The notes under the pieces were generated by a model. The model did not search any database, had not been told where the DNA came from, and saw nothing but the letters and a program-made list of their open reading frames with translations. The position numbers and the translations under genes were made by a program. A DNA stretch of 33,559 nucleotides from a virus, in the IMG/VR virus record IMGVR_UViG_3300027822_000483, positions 1 through 33,559 of that record. One strand, given 5' to 3'. Shown here piece after piece: positions 6,070 to 12,645 of the stretch; position 1 is the stretch's first letter; the number at the start of each line of letters is the position of its first letter.

Positions 6070-6396
6070 ATGGGAAAAACGATCCAGTGCGTAGATAATA
6101 TAAATAATGATAACCTCTATTATGAAATTGTTTTGGAAAATAGAATTGGTAGGTTTTCGGTAACCGAAGCTTTATTAACTGCTAGTCTTGCTACTATACA
6201 AAAATTGGTTTTTAACAAAACGTTTATTGTAAGGGCAGAACGTCTATATAGTTCAGGCGGTTCAATTGAGTATGTAGCATTTTCTGAATTATTCGAAAAA
6301 AGACCATTGAACCAAGTAATACCGGAATATCAATTCATTTTTAAGACAGCCAATGACGGAAATGTAATGCTTGATAAAGTTGAAGAAATAAAATAG
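6070..6396 (+). CDS. hypothetical protein
   Basis: This 108-residue protein starts at ATG 6070 (MGKTIQCVDNINND), with a GAGG-like site at about 6060-6063; an in-frame TTG at 6058 is the alternative. It has an alternating beta pattern (YYEIVLENRIGRFSVTEALL, FIVRAERLYSSGGSIEYVAF) with no membrane segment. It lies in a run of small early genes before the primase. No family recognised. Confidence 0.55.
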   Translation: MGKTIQCVDNINNDNLYYEIVLENRIGRFSVTEALLTASLATIQKLVFNKTFIVRAERLYSSGGSIEYVAFSELFEKRPLNQVIPEYQFIFKTANDGNVMLDKVEEIK

Positions 6397-6407
6397 GAGA
6401 AAAACAA

Positions 6408-6656
6408 ATGGCAAAATTTACAATTGAATTGGGCGCAAAAGTTAAAAGTAACATTTCTGGTTATGGCGGAATTGTTACAAGTAGATCTGAGCATTTGAAT
6501 GGATGTAATAGGTATTGGGTATCCCCAAAAGTATCTAAGGATGGAACATTGCATGAAGGGTATTGGTTTGATGAAGCTGAATTAGAGGTTATGCAAAAAC
6601 CGAAACTAAAGAAAACCAATGATGAGCGTGGTGGCTTTCCAAGTAGGAGTAAATAA
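6408..6656 (+). CDS. small phage protein with HLNGCNRYWV motif
   Basis: This 82-residue protein starts after AGGAG. It has SGYGGIVTSRSEHLNGCNRYWV followed by DGTLHEGYWFDEAELEVM. From memory this matches a widespread small phage/bacterial protein with an SH3-like pattern (G-x-x-G-x-V-T-x-R, then NGC-x-x-Y, then WFDE-x-x-L). It is likely a small beta-barrel of unknown role. It has a compact charged tail (KPKLKKTNDERGG). Confidence 0.65.
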   Translation: MAKFTIELGAKVKSNISGYGGIVTSRSEHLNGCNRYWVSPKVSKDGTLHEGYWFDEAELEVMQKPKLKKTNDERGGFPSRSK

Positions 6657-6677
6657 TTAAGCAAAAATGGAGTTTGT

Positions 6678-6881
6678 ATGCTCGATCTAATTATTAAAGT
6701 ACCATGTGCTATAATAGCAGACATTGCAACTGGTTGCGGCATGGCAAATGGGAGTAACATTGATGGACACACTTATACAACTAGGGTTATTAAAGATAAA
6801 ATCAACGAATTGAACCGTAAAAAGGCGATGAGAGAAACAAAAGAATTATTAGAATTATTGAAAAAAGTAAAAGAGATTTAA
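6678..6881 (+). CDS. hypothetical protein
   Basis: This 67-residue protein has a moderately hydrophobic N-terminal part (LIIKVPCAIIADIATGCG) and a charged helical C-terminus (KELLELLKKVKEI). GGAG sits just upstream of the ATG. It ends 3 bp before the primase gene, so the two are probably co-expressed. Whether the hydrophobic stretch spans the membrane is uncertain. Function unknown. Confidence 0.5.
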   Translation: MLDLIIKVPCAIIADIATGCGMANGSNIDGHTYTTRVIKDKINELNRKKAMRETKELLELLKKVKEI

Positions 6882-6884
6882 CAA

Positions 6885-8060
6885 TTGGATACAATTGCAG
6901 AAATAAAAAGTAGAATGAGCATAACCGGGTTAATCAGTAAGCTTGGGTTAGAAATGAATGCAGCCGGTTTTGTTCCTTCTATTTATAAAGTAAAGGACAA
7001 AGTGCCAAGCATGATGATTTATCCGGATCAGAACAGATATTGGTGTTATGCAACAAGCAACGGTGGAGATGTAATTAATCTGTACCAAGATTATTATAAA
7101 CTGGATGCTGCTACTGCAAGAAAGGAATTAGCTCAAATGTGTGGTGTAGATGTTGAAACGGAAAACGTTAAACGTGAACAGCCAGTTGAAAAAAGTTTTT
7201 CTGAGCAAATAGGCGATCTTAACAGAGAGAGAGAATTATTATTTAAGTGCTTTAGTAAACATGAAAAATATGTATATGATGAATTTAGGGGAAAATCTGA
7301 ATTTGATACAGAAAACGAAGCTCATAGAGCGGCTCTAAGGGAAGTTATTAAAACAAGACTACATACTAATCAAGAAATATTCAAGGATTTATACAACTAC
7401 TGTCAGCAATACAAAAGCAAAGAGATTTTCCATTACTTAACGGAAGTTAGAAAATTACCGATCGAGACTTTAGACAAATTTAAAACTTTTACGATCAACA
7501 ATGTATTCCAAGTTAGAAACCACTTAAAGAAAAAGTTTGAGATGGGTGATCTCAAGAGATCCGGACTGTTCAATAAAAAAGGAAATTTCATTTTTTATAA
7601 TCACAGATTGATTATACCATATTTATTTAAGAACGAACCGATTTATTTACGTGGCCGTTATTTTGATCAACAGAACAATTATAGTTCGGAAGGCTTTAAG
7701 TATTTGGGATTGGTTAATGATGCATTAGATCTAAACCGCACTAAAAGATTTTTTAATAATGATATTGTAAGAGATTTGTTCACGGGTGAAAGGCTTTATA
7801 TAACCGAAGGTGAATTTGATGCAATGGCTATTGATGCCATGAACAGAAATGCAATTGCTGTACCGGGAGCAGGTAACTTACCGGGAGATAAATATTTTAT
7901 TCCGTTGCTTCATTTGGAAGTTTCTCTTTGTATGGATAGTGATGAAGCCGGTAATTTACTGAAAGATAGGCTTTTACAAATATTTAGTGGTTACAATAAA
8001 TATCCGGGCATCAAAAAAATACCAACTAAAGATGCTAATGAATTTTTGATGTCTGCATGA
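6885..8060 (+). CDS. DnaG-like primase with TOPRIM domain
   Basis: This 391-residue protein would make RNA primers for phage DNA replication. The N-terminal domain (about 1-75) aligns with the DnaG/CHC2 zinc domain around VPSMMIYPDQNRYWCYATSNGGDVINL, but only one of the usual four Cys/His ligands (C54) remains. A TOPRIM domain follows, with LYITEGEFDAMAID (catalytic Glu near 307) and CMDSDEAGN (near 348). The TTG start is accepted because the alignment begins there and no earlier ATG fits. The stop overlaps the VapE-like gene (ATGA), so the two are coupled. Loss of zinc ligands suggests altered template recognition or recruitment by a partner. Primase family confidence is high. Confidence 0.85.
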   Translation: MDTIAEIKSRMSITGLISKLGLEMNAAGFVPSIYKVKDKVPSMMIYPDQNRYWCYATSNGGDVINLYQDYYKLDAATARKELAQMCGVDVETENVKREQPVEKSFSEQIGDLNRERELLFKCFSKHEKYVYDEFRGKSEFDTENEAHRAALREVIKTRLHTNQEIFKDLYNYCQQYKSKEIFHYLTEVRKLPIETLDKFKTFTINNVFQVRNHLKKKFEMGDLKRSGLFNKKGNFIFYNHRLIIPYLFKNEPIYLRGRYFDQQNNYSSEGFKYLGLVNDALDLNRTKRFFNNDIVRDLFTGERLYITEGEFDAMAIDAMNRNAIAVPGAGNLPGDKYFIPLLHLEVSLCMDSDEAGNLLKDRLLQIFSGYNKYPGIKKIPTKDANEFLMSA

Positions 8061-9403
8061 GTGATAATATATCAAATGAATTTGATGATTTACCGGAAGA
8101 AAGTTCCGGGCAATTGGAATTGCTAGAGTGGGAAAAAGATTATAACAAAAAGGCATATCCGGTTGCGAAAGTTTTTAATTACTTGGTTGATAATTTCGAT
8201 TTTAGAAATAATATAGTGGCAATGGAAGTAGAATATAAAAGAAAGGATGAAACGGAATATGTTTTTTTTGATGATCTGGCTTACAGAGATCTGGATCAAG
8301 AAATAACATTAAAGGTTGATGATATATCGGAACGGCACTTAAAGAACTGGATATTTGGGAGTAAACTATCTATGAAATATGATCCAATTAAAGAGTATTT
8401 GTTTGATTTGCCAAAGTGGGATAGTAAAACCGACTGGATAAGGCTTTTTCTTAATCAAATAATACTGGATAATGAAAAAGATAGAGCAACATTTGTTTGG
8501 GCTTTTAGGAAATGGATTACTGCAACTGTTGGTTCTTTAATACAAGATGATATTGTTAATCAAACTTGTTTTGTTCTGGTTAGTGCTCAAGGTCGGTACA
8601 AAACTACTTTCTTAAATTCATTGGTGCCTAAAAAGTATCAATTGGATTATTTATACAGCTCAACTTTTATTGCTCATAATAAGGATCATGAAAAGTATTT
8701 ATTTACTAAGTGGTTAATCAATTTGGACGAAATGCAAGCCTTTAATCGTTCCGATATCGAATCCATTAAAAGTAAAATTACACAGGATAGAATTGCGATC
8801 AGGTTGCCGTATGCAAAGGCAGATACTAAAGCTTGGCGAAAGGCTTCATTTTGTGGTTCAGTAAATAAAGATAAATTCCTTAATGATGCTACCGGAACGA
8901 GAAGATTTTTACCTTTTAAGATTGATGACATAAAAATAGATCAATCATTTAATATTGGTAATATTTATGCTCAGGCATTAGAGTTGTTCAGGACTAAAAA
9001 GTTTGAAGGGACGGAGTTTTTGCATTATTTCAACAGGGAAGATATTGAACGACTTGAATTACATAATGATAGATATAAGGATAGACAGTTTGAAGAAGAA
9101 CTTTTGTTGTTGCACTTTGTTACTCCAACAAAAGAGCAGCTAGATAATAAATCCAATGCTATTGAATACTGGAATGCAACTCAGATAATGGACTGGCTTT
9201 TTAAAAAATATGAGAATTACAATAAAAATAACACAGTACGGCGGAATATTGGTGTTACTTTGCAGGCTAATGGATTTACTCAGGTTAAGAAAAAGGTAAA
9301 TGGTAAACCAAGGGATGTTTATCCAGTGATATTAGTTGTTAATCCGGAAATAACTAATGAAGATGGTAGTGTTATGGCAGAACAATTTGAACACGTATTC
9401 TAA
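8057..9403 (+). CDS. VapE-like helicase / replication ATPase
   Basis: This 448-residue protein is of the virulence-associated E (VapE)/SF3-like ATPase type, which pairs with phage and satellite primases to open and copy DNA. The visible core is a P-loop region (VLVSAQGRYKTTFLNSL, about 172-188), a Walker B-like KWLINLDEM (about 216-224), a following SDIESIKSKITQD helix, and a sensor/arginine element GTRRFLPFKI (about 278-287). The P-loop lacks the first and last Gly of GxxxxGK[ST], so ATP use may be weakened or unusual. The C-terminal ~130 residues are helical with a winged-helix-like end. It is coupled to the primase by a 4-bp overlap. The repeat-rich candidate origin begins right after its stop. 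Confidence 0.85.
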   Translation: MSDNISNEFDDLPEESSGQLELLEWEKDYNKKAYPVAKVFNYLVDNFDFRNNIVAMEVEYKRKDETEYVFFDDLAYRDLDQEITLKVDDISERHLKNWIFGSKLSMKYDPIKEYLFDLPKWDSKTDWIRLFLNQIILDNEKDRATFVWAFRKWITATVGSLIQDDIVNQTCFVLVSAQGRYKTTFLNSLVPKKYQLDYLYSSTFIAHNKDHEKYLFTKWLINLDEMQAFNRSDIESIKSKITQDRIAIRLPYAKADTKAWRKASFCGSVNKDKFLNDATGTRRFLPFKIDDIKIDQSFNIGNIYAQALELFRTKKFEGTEFLHYFNREDIERLELHNDRYKDRQFEEELLLLHFVTPTKEQLDNKSNAIEYWNATQIMDWLFKKYENYNKNNTVRRNIGVTLQANGFTQVKKKVNGKPRDVYPVILVVNPEITNEDGSVMAEQFEHVF

Positions 9404-9660
9404 AAGGCAGTAGGTAGTAAGAGAGCAAAAACTCTTACTACCAATGTTACTACCAAGATAAATTATTACAAATAAATAACTTAGGGTGAAAAGTAGTAGG
9501 TAGTAGGAGTAAAAACGGTTTTCAAACTTAGAATGGTTCATAAATATTTTAGAATATCTCTTACTACTCTTACTACCTACTACTATCTACGAAATCGGAT
9601 TAAAAACAAAAGATTTGAGGTAGTAGGAGAAAATTAGTTCCTACTACCTTCTTACTACCT
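9404..9660. repeat. GTAGTA-type direct and inverted repeats, candidate origin
   Basis: This 257-bp noncoding stretch is built from variants of GGTAGTAAGAG / GTAGTAGGAG in both directions. A perfect 11-bp stem with 8-nt loop lies at 9413-9442. An 18-bp inverted repeat with one G-T pair lies at 9492-9509 and 9567-9584. A perfect 10-bp stem lies at 9618-9627 and 9640-9649. Extra half-sites lie near 9448-9454, 9558-9567 and 9651-9659. It directly follows the primase and helicase genes, which is where many phages carry iteron-like origins. No T-tract suits a terminator. Origin function is inference; an operator array is the alternative. Confidence 0.6.
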
Positions 9661-9825
9661 ATGAGCAGATATATTGTTAAATACAGAAATAAATCCGGTA
9701 AGCGGATAATACTGTTAGACGTTAATGCTAATAGTAATGAGGATGCAGAAAAAGAGGCCAAAGTAAGAAAAGGAACTGATATTGAAACAATTATTAGAAT
9801 ATGGAAGGTGGTAAATGACAAATAA
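9661..9825 (+). CDS. small hypothetical protein
   Basis: This 54-residue basic protein starts MSRYIVKYRNKSGKRIILL and ends EAKVRKGTDIETIIRIWKVV. It has a beta-hairpin-then-helix pattern like short phage proteins that bind nucleic acid. Its ATG lies at the very end of the repeat region. Its stop overlaps the next gene start by 11 bp, supporting it as a translated unit. Function unknown. Confidence 0.55.
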   Translation: MSRYIVKYRNKSGKRIILLDVNANSNEDAEKEAKVRKGTDIETIIRIWKVVNDK

Positions 9826-10066
9826 TGAAAAAATACCAGAGGGAAAAGTAAGAGTAAGTTCTGGTGAAATTATTGATCGGGTAAATGTTTGTTTTAGATT
9901 ACTACAATTGCCTAATAGTAATAATCTATACTCTAGTTCTGATGGTACGATTTACATTAAAGGAAAAGATGGAACGCTGAGACGATATCCACCGAAGGAA
10001 AAAATAAGTAAGAAAGAGAGAAGAAAAATAAGAGCGGCAAAAAATGAAACTAATCAAAATCATTAA
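9815..10066 (+). CDS. hypothetical protein
   Basis: This 83-residue protein has a strong GGAAGGTGG upstream of its ATG. The body is beta-like (LYSSSDGTIYIKGKDGTLRRY) and the tail is very basic (KEKISKKERRKIRAAKN). It overlaps small genes on both sides. A nucleic-acid-binding role is plausible from charge. No family recognised. Confidence 0.55.
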   Translation: MTNNEKIPEGKVRVSSGEIIDRVNVCFRLLQLPNSNNLYSSSDGTIYIKGKDGTLRRYPPKEKISKKERRKIRAAKNETNQNH

Positions 10067-10142
10067 CAACTGGCTTGAAATAGCATTTGTTCTCTGCTAC
10101 TTAGCTATAATACTTTATTTATTATACAATGGGAAGATCTGA
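10044..10142 (+). CDS. tiny single-TM peptide
   Basis: This 32-codon ORF (MKLIKIINNWLEIAFVLCYL then AIILYLLYNGKI) forms one hydrophobic segment of about 20 residues. It begins within the previous gene and its TGA overlaps the gpZ-like ATG (TGATG), the usual mark of coupled translation. It could be a small membrane peptide (holin-like or regulatory) or serve only to couple translation. Support is its position and composition. Confidence 0.4.
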   Translation: MKLIKIINNWLEIAFVLCYLAIILYLLYNGKI

Positions 10143-10663
10143 TGGGGATAAATCCAGTTAGGCAGGTAAGGAACGTATTTAAGAGTATTGATCGAGACAT
10201 AAAGAAGGCCACTGCTTCGGCATTAAACAAAACTGCTAAGTCTGCCTTGAGTCATACACTGAAAGAGTTCAAAGGTAAGTATAATATTAAATTGAAGGAT
10301 TTGAGATCAATAACAACAATATCAAAAGTTGATAGAAGTAATTTCACAATTACCATAAAGTTTGAAGATAAGAGATTTGGATTGGAGAAGTTCCAACCAA
10401 CCCAGAGAAAAAAAGGAATAGCGGCAACAGTTAAGAAGGGCAACAGACATGTATATAAGGGTTCATTCTTTGTTAATATTAAAAGTAATAAGACGTTGGT
10501 GTTCAAACGTGAGACAAAAAGTAGACTCCCAATTAAAAGAATGGTTGGGATGAGTCCAGCTAGAATCCTAACAACGGATGAGTCTATAGATAAGATGTCG
10601 GATGATTTCTATGCTATGTATCAAACAAATTTCAGTAGAGCATTAGAATACTATCTGAAATAA
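10142..10663 (+). CDS. Z-like: gpZ-like minor tail protein
   Basis: This 173-residue protein resembles the prophage minor tail protein Z (GPZ) family, which completes the tail for joining to the head. Visible features are an N-terminal helix with ATASALNKTAKSALSHTLKE, then YNIKLKDLRSITTISKVDR, a strand-rich middle, and KSRLPIKRMVGMSPARIL near the end, the usual layout of that family. In lambda, Z lies between FII and U; here it sits upstream of the terminase genes, and nothing Z-like occurs between the connector at 20220 and the U-like gene. The start is coupled to the preceding small ORF. Family confidence is fair, from pattern only. Confidence 0.7.
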   Translation: MGINPVRQVRNVFKSIDRDIKKATASALNKTAKSALSHTLKEFKGKYNIKLKDLRSITTISKVDRSNFTITIKFEDKRFGLEKFQPTQRKKGIAATVKKGNRHVYKGSFFVNIKSNKTLVFKRETKSRLPIKRMVGMSPARILTTDESIDKMSDDFYAMYQTNFSRALEYYLK

Positions 10664-10697
10664 AAGTAGGTTCTTTCTAGCGTTTTCTCAGTACGGG

Positions 10698-10714
10698 TTC
10701 TGGAACTTCCAGAA
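10698..10714. other. hairpin after gpZ-like gene
   Basis: TTCTGGA pairs perfectly with TCCAGAA across a 3-nt loop (ACT), 34 bp after the gpZ-like stop. An AAAATTTTT stretch follows 5-6 bp later, so weak termination is possible. It may divide the early block from the packaging operon. The remainder of the 10664-10854 gap has no supported ORF. Confidence 0.4.
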
Positions 10715-10854
10715 AGCGTAAAATTTTTAGACATATTGTATGTGGTTTCGTTTCGTAAAGTATTATATTAAAAGGAGTTAGGCGTTTTGAAAAGCCAATT
10801 AAAATTATAAAATCCGCTATTTCAAAGCCTTTAATAAAAAATGAAAAGAAAAAT

Positions 10855-11376
10855 ATGAACACCGGTATAGTCGATGGACATATATTAGCAGAATTTTGGG
10901 AAGTTAGTATTAGAACTATCCAAAATTATTCTAATGAAAAAAAATTTAATCCGCCGTTGCCAAAAGTTGATACTAATAAATATGATTTGATTACTGCATG
11001 TAAATGGATTTACAACATGCAGAAAGAAAAAATACATAAACTAAAAACAGCCGGAGATGAAAAATTATCAGATCTAAAAAAGGAAAAACAGATAATAGAT
11101 AATAAGAAAGCTGAACTTGCTTTAAAAAGAGAAATGAGAAAAATAGTAGATGCAAAATCTGTTTTAATTGCGTGGACTAACTTGCAGAAAGTAATTAAAA
11201 ATAATGATACTCAGCTTGAATATGACTTAATACGAGATCTTGAAGGGGTAACAGATGAAAAGAAAAAAGCTGAAATTATCAGCAAGGGATTTGCTGAAAA
11301 AGATAGACAACTAGAAAGAAATGATATAGTTAAATATATCGTTGATGAAGAAAGTTTCTTAAGAGAGGCGATATAA
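10855..11376 (+). CDS. terS: terminase small subunit (Nu1-like)
   Basis: This 173-residue protein is the probable DNA-recognition subunit of the packaging motor. The N-terminal winged helix-turn-helix (about 1-35; GHILAEFWEVSIRTIQNYSNE) matches the Nu1/terminase small subunit layout. A long charged helix follows (about 60-100; DLKKEKQIIDNKKAELALKR), typical of the oligomerisation region, and then a helical C-terminus that would contact the large subunit. The large subunit lies 1.3 kb downstream, separated by three accessory ORFs, which is an unusual gap. The reading frame is open upstream for about 30 codons but has no usable start, so ATG 10855 is chosen. Confidence 0.8.
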   Translation: MNTGIVDGHILAEFWEVSIRTIQNYSNEKKFNPPLPKVDTNKYDLITACKWIYNMQKEKIHKLKTAGDEKLSDLKKEKQIIDNKKAELALKREMRKIVDAKSVLIAWTNLQKVIKNNDTQLEYDLIRDLEGVTDEKKKAEIISKGFAEKDRQLERNDIVKYIVDEESFLREAI

Positions 11377-11406
11377 CGGATCAACTAAACCGTGAGGGGG
11401 AAAATA

Positions 11407-12063
11407 ATGGCAAAATATAAAGAAGAAATATATTATGTTCCAGGGGCTAGTGGGGTAGTTGAAAAGTTTGTTGTATATCTTACAAAAAAAGATAACACAT
11501 TTTTTGTAAAGGTTGCGGAAAAATTTCTTCCAAGTGTTGTTGATGAAAAAATAAAAATCATGAAAGTTATTTCGTCTACAGCCTACGATACTGTTGTTCT
11601 TGAATATAAGGCTTTAATTTTGAGATTTTACGAATCGGATGTTACTTCTAAAAAAGTAATTAAGTATGCCTTTAATTATCATGTTGCTGATCCAAAAAAG
11701 GGGTCTTTTGAAAATATTCAATCTGATAGTATGAGTAATTTTAGTAGTTTTAATAAACTAGAGCAACATATACAATTCGAATATTCAATTAAATATCTAG
11801 TTACCATGGGCGAAAATAAATTTTTATCTCCTAGGGTGTGGACTGTTGAGGATAAGGCTATTTGTAGTGGGCAAGGTTTCGAGTCGATAGATAGACTTCC
11901 AGAGAAATACCGGATAATCGATCATACCGAAGACCTTGAGAAATGGTTTGCTGACTTTCATAAACATCTATATACGTTGGCTAAGGGTATTAAGGGGATT
12001 GTTGGCAACGATAACAATGATTTTTTGAATTCTTTATCAACAGGAATGAAATTTTTAGAATAA
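11407..12063 (+). CDS. hypothetical protein between terminase genes
   Basis: This 218-residue soluble protein starts at ATG 11407 because GAGGGGG sits 6 bp upstream; the GTG at 11392 is less likely. It has beta-rich opening strands (VVEKFVVYLTKKDNTFFVKV), a middle region around IQFEYSIKYLVTMGE, and a helical end (DLEKWFADFHKHLYTLAKGI). No domain is recognised. Its place between the small and large terminase subunits and its single CCGG suggest an accessory (moron-like) insertion. Defence or anti-defence cargo is a guess without motif support. Confidence 0.6.
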   Translation: MAKYKEEIYYVPGASGVVEKFVVYLTKKDNTFFVKVAEKFLPSVVDEKIKIMKVISSTAYDTVVLEYKALILRFYESDVTSKKVIKYAFNYHVADPKKGSFENIQSDSMSNFSSFNKLEQHIQFEYSIKYLVTMGENKFLSPRVWTVEDKAICSGQGFESIDRLPEKYRIIDHTEDLEKWFADFHKHLYTLAKGIKGIVGNDNNDFLNSLSTGMKFLE

Positions 12064-12108
12064 ATAAGCGACAAACATTAAAACAAAAAATTTAATTGGG
12101 GCGAAACA

Positions 12109-12237
12109 ATGAGAGCAGTAAGAATTATTAAAAACTCTAACGGTAGTTATAGCGCATATATTTATAACCATTGTATTTATACAGGGACGTATCAAGAATG
12201 CGTTAGGCAGCTAAGTTACCACAATGAACATGTGTGA
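12109..12237 (+). CDS. small hypothetical protein
   Basis: This 42-residue ORF (MRAVRIIKNSNGSYSAYIYN then HCIYTGTYQECVRQL) has a GGGGCG stretch just upstream of its ATG. Its beta-hairpin-then-helix pattern looks coding rather than random. It sits in the accessory block between the terminase genes. Function unknown. Confidence 0.45.
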   Translation: MRAVRIIKNSNGSYSAYIYNHCIYTGTYQECVRQLSYHNEHV

Positions 12238-12278
12238 TTTTTTTTAATGATTTCACAAGAAAATTAAAGGATAAATAA

Positions 12279-12527
12279 ATGAGCCAATCATTAACACAAG
12301 AAATAGAAAACTTAAACAATGCAGTTTATTGCTTTTCTGAAAAAATGAGAAACAAATTAAAAATAAAAGCTAGACAAGGATATAAAGGATGGGACGACAA
12401 AACATATGAACCGGAATTAAAAAAACAATTAGAATCACATTATAATAACCTAAAAGAAGGCGACTATTCTCAAGCTGTAGACGTCGCAAATATAGTATTG
12501 ATGCTTGATAGAATGCACAACGAATGA
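12279..12527 (+). CDS. small MazG-like/nucleotide-hydrolase-like protein
   Basis: This 82-residue helical protein contains MRNKLKIKARQGYKGWDD, a following acidic helix, then AVDVANIVLMLDRM. This order (GWxD, then VDVAN-x-x-MM) recalls short phage proteins related to MazG/dATP-dGTP pyrophosphohydrolases. The 5290-5649 protein shows the same pattern, so the two may be distant paralogues. A nucleotide-pool role is possible but not shown. AAAGGATAAATAA precedes the ATG. Confidence 0.55.
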   Translation: MSQSLTQEIENLNNAVYCFSEKMRNKLKIKARQGYKGWDDKTYEPELKKQLESHYNNLKEGDYSQAVDVANIVLMLDRMHNE

Positions 12528-12645
12528 AAGCAATATTTCGACATAATTACCTTTTATAAGCGAAGTAAATATAAGTGCTTAAAATAACTATGATCAAAAT
12601 AATCTTAAAAAGAAAACTGGTAAAATACATAGGATCGCTTCATAA

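Noticed and set aside
10757-10854. Upstream extension of the small terminase
   Set aside because: The frame is open for about 30 codons but contains no ATG, GTG or TTG, and typical small terminases begin near the HTH.
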